A model generated the notes under the pieces. That model searched no databases. It was given only the letters and a program-made list of their open reading frames with translations, and was not told where the DNA came from. Positions 1 to 9,182 of a stretch of 64,000 nt of DNA are shown here, one piece after another (positions within the stretch are counted from its first letter, which is position 1; every line of letters begins with the position of its first letter). The stretch spans positions 1 through 64,000 of the forward strand of contig NZ_BMFD01000016.1 of NCBI RefSeq assembly GCF_014637795.1, given 5' to 3'. A program made the translations under genes and the position numbers. The DNA is from Belliella aquatica. Lineage in GTDB: Bacteria; Bacteroidota; Bacteroidia; Cytophagales; Cyclobacteriaceae.

Positions 1-46
1 CTTCACTGAATAAGCGCTGTTGCTTAATTTGATATTCCTTTTTCAT
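1..46 (-). CDS. possible 5' end of a gene cut by the window edge
   Basis: On the minus strand an ATG at 46 opens a frame (MKKEYQIKQQRLFSE) that stays open to the window edge. Only 15 codons are visible, so no function can be given. It is supported only by the intact start and by the intergenic-looking DNA upstream of it, which contains the short inverted repeat TGTGTT/AACACA at 55-68. It could be a chance frame. Confidence 0.35.
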   Translation of the reverse strand, partial: MKKEYQIKQQRLFSE

Positions 47-109
47 TTTGGTAGTGTGTTAAAACACAAACAAAATGTGACAACTTTTTTCAGGCACTAT
101 CAATAACCC

Positions 110-1702
110 TTACCAATCTAACCCCGGCTGCTTCAACTTTCGGTGTTCTTCCCTGGCTTTATGCTGCAAAACGATCTGACGAGCGTCTTCTAGCAGTTGC
201 TTGGCATCATAGACGATTCCGTCCTTAACAGTATATTTTACCCCTCCTACGCGCACAGGTTCATTGTCCTCCCCGATACGAATAGCGCCTGTACCATAGA
301 GAACTTTGATATTTGCTAGGGGATTTTCTTCCAAAATAACGAAGTCAGCCAACTTCCCAACTTCCACCGTACCGATTTCTTGATCCAAGCCTAAAGCTTC
401 TGAAGCATGCATCGTAGCAGCTCGGATCACTTCTAAGGGATGAAATCCTGTTTCTCTCAACAATTCCAATTCACGGATAAAGGCAAAGCCATAAAGTTGA
501 TAAATGAATCCTGAATCAGATCCCGCAGTAACACGCCCTCCACGATTCTTGTATTCATTTACAAAAGTCATCCAAAGCCTATAATTTTCTTTCCATTGGA
601 TTTCCTCTTCAGTCGTCCAGTCAAACCAATAGGATCCATGGGATTCTCGGCTTGGCTTGTAAAACCTCCAAAGGGATGGCAAGGTGTACTCCTCGTGCCA
701 TTCCGCTCTTCTGGCGCGCATCAAATCCCGATTGGCTTCATAGATATTGAAGGTGGGATCAATGGTAAAGTCCAAATCGAGCAATTCCTGCATGACTTTA
801 TTCCAATGCTCCGAATAAGGTGGGGCAGCTTGTTTCCATAGTTTTCCTGCCTCTGCAAATCGGTGTTGCTCGTTTTGATAATTGTAATCCAACCTATAAT
901 CTTGAATCGTGCGATTTTCAAATAAAGCCTCTGGAAGTCCATACCAGTGCTCCATCGTGGTCAATCCCGCTCTCGCTGAATTCAAAACATTCCATCGGGC
1001 AACATCCATCTGCGCATGGTGCATGGCAGAGCGAAGCCCAATTTTCTTGTTTTCTTCCAAAGCAGCTTGCATCACTTCTGGCTTTGCACCAAAAAACTTG
1101 ATTCCATCAGCTCCTTTTTTTGCATTTTCATTGACCCATGCTCTCGCTTCAGCGTCATTCGTGATCGTCTTTTTTGCTCCTTGACCAAAAGAGGTATAGG
1201 CCAAAATCCTAGGGGCAGTAATCGTGTTGGCAGCAGATTTTTTCTTATGCTCCAATACCCAGTCCAATCCATTCCCCGCTGAGGGATCTCTCACCGTAGT
1301 GATGCCATGCGCCATCCAAAGTTTAAACACATACTCAGCCGGTGTCCCCTGCCCTGCTCCACCAATATGCCCATGCATATCAATCAAGCCTGGTAATAAA
1401 TAGTGACCTTCCAAATCCAACACTTTGTCCTCTGGACCAGCTTGTGGTCTTCGGTTCTCTTTGATTGGTAGCCCGGGATAACCCACAACACGGATTTCAG
1501 CGATCTTATTTTGAACAACAACAATGTCAATAGGCCCAATCGGTGGTGCTCCAGTTCCGTCAATCAGGGTGACTCCCCGTATGATCAATTTACCATAAGG
1601 TCCTTCTCCTTCTTTTCTCTCAGGGGATGGCATGACTTGAGCTATTTGTTCTAGGGGAAAAAGAAAAATGCTCAGCAGTAGAATTAGTATCGTTTTCTTC
1701 AT
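110..1702 (-). CDS. secreted amidohydrolase-family protein (imidazolonepropionase-like)
   Basis: A metal-dependent amidohydrolase of 530 residues, exported by an N-terminal signal peptide (about residues 1-21). The metal-binding HxH motif is H110/H112 in LIDMHGH. A further histidine pair (MHHAQ, about 227-228), a later EHW histidine and the late aspartate of TAGSDSGF complete the usual metal and proton-shuttle set. The C-terminal IGTVEVGKLADFVIL segment is the typical beta-sandwich end of imidazolonepropionase-like and prolidase-like members. The natural substrate (cyclic amide, dipeptide or other) cannot be told from sequence. It lies downstream of the phosphatase gene on the same strand, separated by a terminator. 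Confidence 0.85.
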   Translation of the reverse strand: MKKTILILLLSIFLFPLEQIAQVMPSPERKEGEGPYGKLIIRGVTLIDGTGAPPIGPIDIVVVQNKIAEIRVVGYPGLPIKENRRPQAGPEDKVLDLEGHYLLPGLIDMHGHIGGAGQGTPAEYVFKLWMAHGITTVRDPSAGNGLDWVLEHKKKSAANTITAPRILAYTSFGQGAKKTITNDAEARAWVNENAKKGADGIKFFGAKPEVMQAALEENKKIGLRSAMHHAQMDVARWNVLNSARAGLTTMEHWYGLPEALFENRTIQDYRLDYNYQNEQHRFAEAGKLWKQAAPPYSEHWNKVMQELLDLDFTIDPTFNIYEANRDLMRARRAEWHEEYTLPSLWRFYKPSRESHGSYWFDWTTEEEIQWKENYRLWMTFVNEYKNRGGRVTAGSDSGFIYQLYGFAFIRELELLRETGFHPLEVIRAATMHASEALGLDQEIGTVEVGKLADFVILEENPLANIKVLYGTGAIRIGEDNEPVRVGGVKYTVKDGIVYDAKQLLEDARQIVLQHKAREEHRKLKQPGLDW

Positions 1703-1751
1703 AAGATGATTTGAATTGACAATCGGAAATTAAAAAATATGGAAGCAATAA

Positions 1752-1788
1752 AAAAACCGCTAATCCTAAATTAAGGAAAAGCGGTTTT
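1752..1788 (-). terminator. rho-independent terminator after the PafA-type phosphatase gene
   Basis: The hairpin arms AAAAACCGCT and AGCGGTTTTT surround a short inner inverted repeat (CCTAAATTAAGG) and are followed by a T-rich run on the minus strand. It lies just beyond the stop codon at 1842. The U-tracts on both sides suggest it may work in either direction. Confidence 0.75.
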
Positions 1789-1841
1789 TGATTTTTAATC
1801 TCTTGTTTCTTTACTCTTGCTTCTTGTCTCTTAAATTAGTC

Positions 1842-3473
1842 TCATTTCCCATCCACAATCTCCAAAATCGGCTGTCCTGTGGCTCCATTTGGAAGACGGG
1901 TTCCTAACATGATAGATAAAGTAGGCGCAATATCGGTAACAGTTACATAACGTGAGCTACTTCCTGCTTCCACTCCCCATCCCATAAATACAATCGGCAC
2001 ATGGGTATCATAAGTATAGCCTGTTCCGTGCGTGGTTCCTTTGTAAGAACTACTTAACCAAGCTGGCTCCAAGATCAACAATAAATCTCCTGAAGCTTTG
2101 TGATTAAAGCCCATTTGAAGTAAAGACTTTTTACCTTGCGTGTACTCAAATTTCTTCATGTCAGTCGCGGTATACACTTCTTTGATTCCTTCAAAACCAA
2201 GAAGGAAGTCAGCCAAGGCTCTTTGGATTTCTTCTACGGCTACTCCTTTTTCTTTGGCTAAAGCATGATTGATAAATACCTGCTCGTTAGAAAAATTAGA
2301 GATCCAATTACCTTCACCAAATTTCTCCGAAGTAAACCCTCTCATTTGTGTCAGGATAAATCTATTATTGAAATTACCCGCAGGGACATGCTCACTTTTC
2401 ATGTAATCAACAATATCTGCAACTGCGTGATCTGCTGTCAAGAAAACTAAATATTCATCCTTCCCATATTCTTTATCCAGGTAAGCAAAAAACTTCTCCA
2501 ACTCCCTGTCTAATCTCAGGTAATTATCTTCCACTTCTACAGAAGTGGGCCCGAATCTATGTCCAATGTAATCCGGAGAAGAAAAACTCACTGCTAGCAA
2601 ATCTGTCTCCCCATTTTTTCCCAATTGCTCACCTTCCAAAGCCGCATAAGCCATATCCAAAGTAATGGAGTTTCCATATGGAGTGGTAGAAATCAAGCCA
2701 AATCCCCCATTATCTTTCATCAAGGATTTCAAATGATAAGGAAATGCTGTATTGTCCATTCCTATAAATGGCCCTTCGAATTCATTGTCATCAGCAATAC
2801 TTTGTACATAAGTCTCAATTGGAAAAAGTGTCTCCCACTTGCCTGAAAGATACTTTTCTGCTAGTTTTTTATTATTAAAAGCTTGCACCCAAGTTGGCAA
2901 CTCATCGTAATAATAGGTCGATGTCATGAAATTACCGGTCTTACTATCAAACCAATAAGCATCTCCCAAATGACCCGCAGGCAAAGAAGCTCCCCGATCT
3001 TTGATCGCAAGGGCAACTACTTTGGAACGCTTATTTGTTGAAAATCTCAACTCATCAGAAATTGTCGTTGAAAGCATATTTCTTGGAGAAATCTGACCAT
3101 TTCCTTCAGAACCGCCAACTGCTACGACTGTACTGTCTTCAGCACAATAAATACTTCTTCCTAGACTTCTTACATACCAATTGTTAGCAATTACTCCGTG
3201 TGTGGCAGGAGTAGTTCCAGTGTAAACAGATGCGTGCCCAGGTCCTGTGTAGGTTGGAATGTAATTGTAATGGGCATTTTTCATCACAAAACCATCATTC
3301 ATTAACCTTTTGAAACCACCTTCGGTGAAGCGATCTTGGTATTTATAAAAATATTCTTGTCTCATCTGATCGACCACAATTCCAACAACAAGCTTAGGTT
3401 TTGATTTTTCCTGCGCAAAAGCAGAAAAACAAATGATCATTGCAAATAAGGAAAGTACAAATGTCTTTTTCAT
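1842..3473 (-). CDS. pafA: alkaline phosphatase, PafA-like (type I phosphodiesterase/nucleotide pyrophosphatase fold)
   Basis: A periplasmic alkaline phosphatase of 543 residues, about the length of the characterised Elizabethkingia PafA. A signal peptide covers residues 1-20. Metal ligand D35 lies in GIVVDQM, the nucleophilic threonine is T76 in TYTGPGHAS, and the PafA-specific phosphate-contacting lysine and arginine are K158/R160 in AIKDRGAS. The late metal motifs TADHAV and THGTGY are present. PafA releases phosphate from organic monoesters and in Bacteroidota is typically not repressed by phosphate (family knowledge). A Bacteroidota-like promoter lies just upstream. A related phosphodiesterase activity is possible, but the Lys/Arg pair favours a monoesterase. 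Confidence 0.85.
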   Translation of the reverse strand: MKKTFVLSLFAMIICFSAFAQEKSKPKLVVGIVVDQMRQEYFYKYQDRFTEGGFKRLMNDGFVMKNAHYNYIPTYTGPGHASVYTGTTPATHGVIANNWYVRSLGRSIYCAEDSTVVAVGGSEGNGQISPRNMLSTTISDELRFSTNKRSKVVALAIKDRGASLPAGHLGDAYWFDSKTGNFMTSTYYYDELPTWVQAFNNKKLAEKYLSGKWETLFPIETYVQSIADDNEFEGPFIGMDNTAFPYHLKSLMKDNGGFGLISTTPYGNSITLDMAYAALEGEQLGKNGETDLLAVSFSSPDYIGHRFGPTSVEVEDNYLRLDRELEKFFAYLDKEYGKDEYLVFLTADHAVADIVDYMKSEHVPAGNFNNRFILTQMRGFTSEKFGEGNWISNFSNEQVFINHALAKEKGVAVEEIQRALADFLLGFEGIKEVYTATDMKKFEYTQGKKSLLQMGFNHKASGDLLLILEPAWLSSSYKGTTHGTGYTYDTHVPIVFMGWGVEAGSSSRYVTVTDIAPTLSIMLGTRLPNGATGQPILEIVDGK

Positions 3474-3495
3474 TGTTTCTTTTTATGTATTGCCA

Positions 3496-3524
3496 CAAAT
3501 ATAGGGATTCATAATGAAGCCAAA
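3496..3524 (-). promoter_or_regulatory. candidate Bacteroidota promoter for pafA
   Basis: Read on the minus strand: TTTG (3524-3521), 17 bases, then TATATTTG (3503-3496), which matches the Bacteroidota -7 consensus TAnnTTTG. The spacing is slightly shorter than the usual 19-21. The predicted start site gives a leader of roughly 15-20 bases before the ATG at 3473. Confidence 0.45.
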
Positions 3525-3674
3525 ATGACCTTTGTGTTAAATCATTTGAATGGCATTCAGCTAGCATTGTGAGGTGGGAAAGAGATTTCTAAATTAGATT
3601 TTGACCAATGGTTTCCTGATTTTCGGAAATGAAACGTATCTTTCCTTTTCATTTCAGTCAAAATATACCTAATC

Positions 3675-5081
3675 ATGAAAAGAAAGCTTGTTTATTTATT
3701 CACCATCATTCTATTCAGTTCTACTGCTTTTTCGCCAAGCTTTGCGCAGTCTTGGTTTGATGATGGCTTGAGTCCTGAATTTCACCAAGGAAGAAGAGAT
3801 TTGCTCAGAGAAAAAATGCCAGAAAATGCTGTGGCCGTATTTTTCAATAACCCTGTCAAAAACAGATCTAATGATACTGACTTTGAATACAGACCAAATT
3901 CAGACTTCTACTATCTTACAGGTTTTAGAGAGCCAAATTCAGCTTTGATCGTATTCAAAACTCCTCAAATGATCGATGGACAAGAAGTGAATGAAGTAAT
4001 CTTTGTTCAAAAAAGAGATCCAAGAACAGAGCAATGGGAAGGTGAAAGATTGGGAATCGAAGGCGTGAAAGAAAAGTTAGGATTTAAATCAGTTTTTTTG
4101 AATGCTGATTTTCTAAAAAATCCAGCAATTGATTTTTCAGCGTTTACACAAATTCTTTCTTTTAATTTACCTGAAATCGAAGGCGGAAGACACAATGCAG
4201 AATTAAGAGCCATGACAGAGGCTTTCAAAGCCGTCAATACAAGTCCAGCAAGACCTGCTGATCAGGTGCTCAGCCAGATCATGAATCAAATGAGAGCGGT
4301 CAAAACTGCTGAGGAATTAGTGATTTTGAAAAAAGCCATCGAAATCACAGGACATGGACATGTTGAATCCTTCAAATCCATCAAACCCGGAGTGTCAGAA
4401 AGAGCAATACAAGGCGTCCACGAATTTGTGCATAAAGCCATGGGTGCAGAATACGTAGGCTATGGTTCTATCGCCGGAGCAGGCAACAACAGTACGATTC
4501 TACATTATGTTTACAACAGTGTAAGAGACCTGAAAGAAGGTGTCATGCTAATGGATATTGGCGCAGAGTATAGAGGCTATTCAGGAGATATTACGAGAAC
4601 AGTACCCGTAAAAGGAAAATTTTCCTCTGAAGAAAAAGCCATTTATGAAATCGTCTTGAAAGCACTGGAAGAGAGTACAAAAGCAAGTAAACCAGGTTCT
4701 AGTTTCCAAGAAATCGGAGCCATTTCCAAAGAAATTATCGACAGAGGATTAGCAGATTTAGGAATCATCAAAGCTGGAGCGAGACACCCTTATTTCCCAC
4801 ATGGCATAGGTCATCACTTGGGATTGGATGTACATGACAGAGGTGGATATGGAGCTTTTGAACCAGGAATGGTCTTTACCATCGAGCCAGGAATTTACAT
4901 TCCAAATGGTGCTGATTGCGATCCAAAGTGGTGGGGTATTGGAATTAGAATAGAAGATAATATTTTGATCACTGAGAATGGCCATGAAAACCTAAGTGAA
5001 TTTGTCCCTCGTACTATTGCCGATATTGAGAAAACCATGAAAGAAGAAGGGATTTTGCAGAAGCTGATGAAGTCGATGTAG
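3675..5081 (+). CDS. secreted Xaa-Pro aminopeptidase (aminopeptidase P family)
   Basis: A 468-residue M24B metallopeptidase that removes the N-terminal residue from peptides with proline in second position. A signal peptide (1-24, ending FAQ) predicts export. An N-terminal AMP_N domain (about 35-170) precedes the pita-bread catalytic domain. All five dinuclear metal ligands are visible: D294, D305 (DIGAEYRGYSGD), H380 (HGIGHHLG), E404 (TIEPG) and E427 (IRIEDN). It is transcribed away from pafA across a 200-base gap and is followed by a strong hairpin terminator. Confidence 0.92.
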   Translation: MKRKLVYLFTIILFSSTAFSPSFAQSWFDDGLSPEFHQGRRDLLREKMPENAVAVFFNNPVKNRSNDTDFEYRPNSDFYYLTGFREPNSALIVFKTPQMIDGQEVNEVIFVQKRDPRTEQWEGERLGIEGVKEKLGFKSVFLNADFLKNPAIDFSAFTQILSFNLPEIEGGRHNAELRAMTEAFKAVNTSPARPADQVLSQIMNQMRAVKTAEELVILKKAIEITGHGHVESFKSIKPGVSERAIQGVHEFVHKAMGAEYVGYGSIAGAGNNSTILHYVYNSVRDLKEGVMLMDIGAEYRGYSGDITRTVPVKGKFSSEEKAIYEIVLKALEESTKASKPGSSFQEIGAISKEIIDRGLADLGIIKAGARHPYFPHGIGHHLGLDVHDRGGYGAFEPGMVFTIEPGIYIPNGADCDPKWWGIGIRIEDNILITENGHENLSEFVPRTIADIEKTMKEEGILQKLMKSM

Positions 5082-5342
5082 TGATTATATTGTACTAAGT
5101 ACCATGTACAATGTACCAAGACACCTACTTATTAAAATTCTCTTGAATAAGTCATAAAAAAACCGCTGATTTTCAAAGAATCAGCGGTTTTCGTATTTTA
5201 AACATCCCTAGTTTTGTTCAAAAAGACCAATCAAGGTTTTACTAATCTATTCACCATTCTTTTGGCATCATCTTTACAATCTAAAATCTACATTTTACAA
5301 TCTACAATTCCCCCTTTTCATCCTTCATCCTTCATCCTTTCC
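5082..5342. repeat. intergenic region with word-iterated repeats and a terminator
   Basis: This 261-base gap between convergent genes has no credible ORF. It holds iterated degenerate words: GTACTAAGTACCATGTAC-type words at about 5093-5122, and at 5270-5345 repeats of ACAATCTA(AA) and TCATCCT. The terminator at 5157-5191 lies between them. The same style of sequence recurs in other intergenic gaps of this window. Confidence 0.6.
5157..5191. terminator. bidirectional terminator between aminopeptidase P and the convergent gene
   Basis: A perfect 13-base-pair stem (AAAACCGCTGATT / AATCAGCGGTTTT) with a 7-base loop lies 75 bases past the aminopeptidase stop. A-rich and T-rich flanks on both sides allow it to act on either strand. 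Confidence 0.85.
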
Positions 5343-5996
5343 TCAGTCTTTCTTCTTCAAATCCCCTCTCTTGATAGATTGGATGAATTGTGACCAGGCG
5401 AATGGGTCAAGTAGTCTGAAAGGTCTTGGGCCATAGCGATCTTGAATCTGCATAATCTGTCCCTGTTGGAATCCTCGGAAGTTTTCGTTGCCAGATGCAG
5501 GCATATTTTCAGCCCATCTCAAAAGTGTCTCAGGACTCATATTCCCCCTTGTATCTATCGACATCGGCGCATCATAATTCATCGCCAACACAGCACGCTT
5601 AAATTCATCTTCTGATGGATAAGGCATCACTTCTATCTCAGCCAAAGCAATTTCATCTTCTTGCATGGTAATGATCAAACTGATTTTATCATCAACCATA
5701 TTCTGTGGAATGTTGAAAGTTTGTCTTTTGAGTCCCACAAATGTGAAAACAACTGAGTCACCTTCTAAAACTGGCATGGAGAAATATCCAAATCTCCCTG
5801 AACTTGTACCCCTCCCCTTTTTGGGAACATACACGTTCACTCCAGGCACAGCATCTGTACTGTCAGCATTTAAGATTATCCCAGAAAGTTGGATCACTCT
5901 TCTCTCCTTTTGGTCTTGCGCTTGTAGATTTTGAAAAAATAACAAGAACATCAAGGAAAAGACAAGTGAGACTATATATTTTTTATGGCGTGTCAA
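5343..5996 (-). CDS. exported CarboxypepD_reg-like domain protein
   Basis: A 217-residue protein with a signal peptide (about 1-26, ending LQAQ). A carboxypeptidase-regulatory-like beta-sandwich domain covers about 35-115 (SGIILNADSTDAVPGVNVYV... GRGTSSGRFGYF... VVFTFVGLK), as found at the N-terminus of TonB-dependent receptors. The receptor barrel is absent. The C-terminal 100 residues are conserved-looking but have no motif I recognise. It is probably a periplasmic or outer-membrane-associated protein of unknown role. It converges on the aminopeptidase gene and is divergent from the ArsR gene. Confidence 0.75.
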   Translation of the reverse strand: MTRHKKYIVSLVFSLMFLLFFQNLQAQDQKERRVIQLSGIILNADSTDAVPGVNVYVPKKGRGTSSGRFGYFSMPVLEGDSVVFTFVGLKRQTFNIPQNMVDDKISLIITMQEDEIALAEIEVMPYPSEDEFKRAVLAMNYDAPMSIDTRGNMSPETLLRWAENMPASGNENFRGFQQGQIMQIQDRYGPRPFRLLDPFAWSQFIQSIKRGDLKKKD

Positions 5997-6118
5997 TTTT
6001 TCTGCTTTTATTTTAATTACGGCTAAGAAAAGCCTATGTTTAAATCACGGTATAATAATAGCCTATTTTCGGCTGATTTACTCAATATCTAACCCGATTT
6101 ATTCGTTAAAAGTTATTA

Positions 6119-6502
6119 ATGAGACTCAAAAATATAAGTTTGAATTATGGCATGAGGGTCTTCAAAGCACTGTCAGAAGAGCCTAGAGTGCGAATCATCC
6201 ATCTTTTGATCCAGAACAAAGAGCTATCCATCTCCGATTTAGAACATATTCTTGATTTCACACAGACCAAGACAAGTCGACATCTGATTTATCTCAAAAA
6301 TGCAGGACTAGTAGGTAGCCGACGAGTGGATCAATGGACTTTTTATTACATTTTGGAAGAGGCGATCGAAATCATTAATCAGATTTTTAAGTTTATACAA
6401 AAAGACATCAACTTGATCAAAGATCAGGAGGTCTATGAAATTTTACATTCTAACCGGGAGTTGGCCATCAACAAAATCCAAAACAACCCCTACCGCAAAT
6501 AA
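6119..6502 (+). CDS. ArsR-family winged-helix transcriptional regulator without metal-site cysteines
   Basis: A 127-residue DNA-binding protein. The winged-helix core spans about 12-85 (FKALSEEPRVRIIHLLI... LSISDLEHIL... TKTSRHLIYLKNAGLVGSRR), with recognition helix TKTSRHLIYL. In classical ArsR metal sensors the helix-3 motif is ELCVCDL. Here it reads ELSISDL and the protein has no cysteine, so metal sensing through that site is excluded. It ends 6 bases before a GTG-started HAD phosphatase, so the two probably form an operon. The upstream gap carries short inverted GGCT/AGCC elements (6020-6074) that could be operators; this is inference. Confidence 0.82.
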   Translation: MRLKNISLNYGMRVFKALSEEPRVRIIHLLIQNKELSISDLEHILDFTQTKTSRHLIYLKNAGLVGSRRVDQWTFYYILEEAIEIINQIFKFIQKDINLIKDQEVYEILHSNRELAINKIQNNPYRK

Positions 6503-6508
6503 AATTTA

Positions 6509-7204
6509 GTGAAAAAATACCAACACATTTTCTTCGATTTAGATCATACCCTTTGGGATTATGACCGCAATGTTCAGGAATCACTCACCGAACTGCATGA
6601 TGTCCACCAACTAAATGGGCTTGGAATAAAAGATGCTCAAGCACTGATTCAGGCTTTCTATAATGTCAATTTCAAACTTTGGGCATTGTATGATGTTGGA
6701 AAAATCGATAGAGATAGCCTGCGAGCCACTCGCTTCAAATTGGTTTTTGAAAACGCTGGTGTTGATCCGGAAAGTGTTCCTACATTACTCGAGCCTGACT
6801 TTATGCATCGCACTTCCTCGAAGAATTACCTTCTTCCCTATGCAATGGAGATTTTAGAATACCTGAAACCCAAATATCCGATGCATATCATCACCAATGG
6901 TTTCAACGAAAGTCAGGCTAAAAAACTCAATGCCTCAGGATTGAGCCCTTACTTTGATCTGATTGTCACTTCTGAAACTACGGGTCATAAGAAGCCTGAT
7001 CCAAGAATTTTCCAATATGCACTCGATAATTTGGGAATCAACAATCAGGATGTCATCATGATCGGAGACAACCCAAATTCAGATATTCTCGGTGCCATCA
7101 ATGCCAAAATCGATCAAGTCTATTTTGATCCTCATAACAAAGGCATTGAAATGAAGCCAACCCACACGATCAAACATTTGAAGGAATTGGAAGGATTTTT
7201 ATAA
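6509..7204 (+). CDS. HAD-family pyrimidine nucleotidase, YjjG-like
   Basis: A 231-residue haloacid-dehalogenase-superfamily phosphatase, similar in length and motifs to YjjG-type 5'-nucleotidases that clear non-canonical pyrimidine nucleotides. Motif I is DLDHTLWDY (about 9-17), motif II is the threonine of IITNGF, motif III is the KKPDP lysine, and motif IV is GDNPNSD. The start is GTG, 6 bases after the ArsR-family stop, and no better in-frame ATG exists near it, so translation is probably coupled. The substrate is inferred from the family only. Confidence 0.82.
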   Translation: MKKYQHIFFDLDHTLWDYDRNVQESLTELHDVHQLNGLGIKDAQALIQAFYNVNFKLWALYDVGKIDRDSLRATRFKLVFENAGVDPESVPTLLEPDFMHRTSSKNYLLPYAMEILEYLKPKYPMHIITNGFNESQAKKLNASGLSPYFDLIVTSETTGHKKPDPRIFQYALDNLGINNQDVIMIGDNPNSDILGAINAKIDQVYFDPHNKGIEMKPTHTIKHLKELEGFL

Positions 7205-7259
7205 GTAAAGTGAAGCAATCCTTTTCTTCGTTCTCCAAGGCATTCCAAGCCTAGTTTCT

Positions 7260-7267
7260 TATATTTG
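7260..7267 (+). promoter_or_regulatory. candidate -7 element upstream of pruA
   Basis: TATATTTG matches the Bacteroidota -7 consensus TAnnTTTG and lies 33 bases before the pruA ATG. No good TTTG box is present at the expected upstream distance, so this is a weak call. Confidence 0.3.
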
Positions 7268-7300
7268 TCACATTCAGAAATCAAATAAAATCCAAATAAT

Positions 7301-8935
7301 ATGCTTAAAGGTTTTTTCAATGTGCCTACACCGAAAAACGAACCGGTAAAGGCTTACGCACCGGGATCTCCGGAAAGAATAGAATTACAAAAAACACTTA
7401 AAGAATTTAGAGCTCAGGAAGTTGATGTACCGATGTATATCGGTTCTGAGGAAGTGAGAACAGGCAAGAAAAGACCAATGTCTCCTCCACACGACCATCA
7501 ACATATCCTTGGGCATTTCCATGAAGGCGATGCCTCTCACGTGGAGCAGGCAATCAATGCCGCTTTGGGAGCAAAAGAAGCTTGGGAATCTATGGAATGG
7601 GAACAAAGAGCTGCTATTTTCTTGAAAGCTGCCGACCTACTTGCTGGACCATACAGAGCAAAAATCAATGCAGCAACCATGCTTGGTCAATCCAAGAATG
7701 CGATGCAGGCTGAAATTGACGCAGCTTGTGAATTCATTGACTTTTTAAGATTCAATGTGCAGTACATGACTGAAATCTACGCACAGCAGCCTCCTGTTTC
7801 AGGTGATGGCGTTTGGAATAGATTGGAACAAAGACCACTTGAGGGCTTTATTTTCGCATTGACACCATTCAACTTTACCGCAATCGCAGGAAACCTTCCT
7901 ACTTCTGCTGCCATGATGGGTAACACCATTGTTTGGAAACCTGCTTACACGCAGATTTACTCTGCAAAAGTTTTGATGGATGTCTTCAAAGAAGCGGGTG
8001 TTCCTGATGGGGTGATCAATTTGATCTACGTCGATGGACCAACAGCGGGTAATGTTATTTTCAATCATGCTGATTTCGCAGGAATCCACTTTACAGGTTC
8101 TACAGGTGTGTTCCAACACATTTGGAAAACTATCGGAGAGAACATTTACAAGTACAAGTCTTATCCAAGAATCGTCGGAGAAACTGGCGGAAAAGACTTT
8201 GTCTTGGCTCACAAATCCGCAAATCCAAAAGCTGTAGCCGTGGGACTTTCTAGAGGAGCATTTGAATTCCAAGGACAAAAATGTTCTGCTGCTTCAAGAG
8301 CCTATATCCCGAGCAACCTTTGGGATGATGTGAAAAAATACTTGCTTGAAGATCTTGCAGACATGAAAATGGGACCAACGGAAGATTTCACCAACTTCAT
8401 CAATGCTGTCATTGACGAGAAATCATTTGATAAAATCAGCAAATACATCACTGACGCAAAAAATGCTGAAGGAGTAGAAATCATCGCTGGAGGAAATTTT
8501 GACAAGTCAAAAGGCTACTTCATCGAACCTACAGTCTTGGTCGTAACAGACCCAATGTACACAACCATGAAAGAAGAAATCTTCGGCCCTGTATTGACGA
8601 TCTATGTGTACAATGCTGAGCATTTTGAAACTGCTTTGGAATTAGTAGATCAAACTTCTCCTTATGCCTTGACTGGTGCAATCTTCTCTACAGACAGGTA
8701 TGCTATCGAATTAGCTACTCAAAAATTGAGAAATGCAGCGGGTAACTTCTACATCAATGACAAACCAACAGGTGCAGTTGTAGGGCAGCAGCCATTCGGT
8801 GGCGCCAGAGCTTCAGGAACCAATGACAAAGCAGGATCTATGATCAACTTACTCAGATGGGTTTCTCCAAGAACAATCAAAGAAACTTTCGTATCTCCAG
8901 TGGATTATAAATATCCATTCCTTGGGGAGGATTGA
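7301..8935 (+). CDS. pruA: L-glutamate gamma-semialdehyde (1-pyrroline-5-carboxylate) dehydrogenase
   Basis: A 544-residue NAD-dependent aldehyde dehydrogenase that oxidises glutamate semialdehyde, formed from proline, to glutamate in the cytoplasm. It has the family-specific N-terminus (NEPVKAYAPGSPER), the cofactor region FTGSTGVF, the general-base glutamate in VGETGGKDF and the catalytic cysteine in FEFQGQKCSAASR. Its length matches the stand-alone P5C dehydrogenases of Bacteroidota and mitochondria rather than the proteobacterial PutA fusion. No proline dehydrogenase gene is adjacent. The start ATG at 7301 gives the expected N-terminus. Confidence 0.93.
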   Translation: MLKGFFNVPTPKNEPVKAYAPGSPERIELQKTLKEFRAQEVDVPMYIGSEEVRTGKKRPMSPPHDHQHILGHFHEGDASHVEQAINAALGAKEAWESMEWEQRAAIFLKAADLLAGPYRAKINAATMLGQSKNAMQAEIDAACEFIDFLRFNVQYMTEIYAQQPPVSGDGVWNRLEQRPLEGFIFALTPFNFTAIAGNLPTSAAMMGNTIVWKPAYTQIYSAKVLMDVFKEAGVPDGVINLIYVDGPTAGNVIFNHADFAGIHFTGSTGVFQHIWKTIGENIYKYKSYPRIVGETGGKDFVLAHKSANPKAVAVGLSRGAFEFQGQKCSAASRAYIPSNLWDDVKKYLLEDLADMKMGPTEDFTNFINAVIDEKSFDKISKYITDAKNAEGVEIIAGGNFDKSKGYFIEPTVLVVTDPMYTTMKEEIFGPVLTIYVYNAEHFETALELVDQTSPYALTGAIFSTDRYAIELATQKLRNAAGNFYINDKPTGAVVGQQPFGGARASGTNDKAGSMINLLRWVSPRTIKETFVSPVDYKYPFLGED

Positions 8936-9031
8936 TTGAAGGGGCTAGATTTGAGATACAAGATTTGAGACGTTAGACAAAAGACACCAGAAATGAGATT
9001 TGAAGAAAACATTTCTGTTAACTGAATTAAC

Positions 9032-9140
9032 AACCACGAAGTGGTTAAACCTTAATTATCTTGTTCGCCGTGGCGGAACCCCGGGTTGCTACCCGGGTAT
9101 TAAAGTAAGCAAGTGACTCGTCAACCCCGAATGGGGTTGA
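9032..9140. repeat. REP-like palindrome cluster
   Basis: Three hairpin-capable units lie within 110 bases: AACCAC-GAA-GTGGTT (9032-9046), CCCGGGT-TGCT-ACCCGGG (9080-9097) and TCAACCCC-GAAT-GGGGTTGA (9121-9140). Between them is GCCGTGGCGG, which recurs as GCCGTGGCAG near 53118. This is the form of dispersed palindromic repeats in Bacteroidota chromosomes; no transposase is nearby. Confidence 0.65.
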
Positions 9141-9182
9141 ACTAAATATCAGTTAGTAGTCAAAAGCTATATCAAATAAAGC

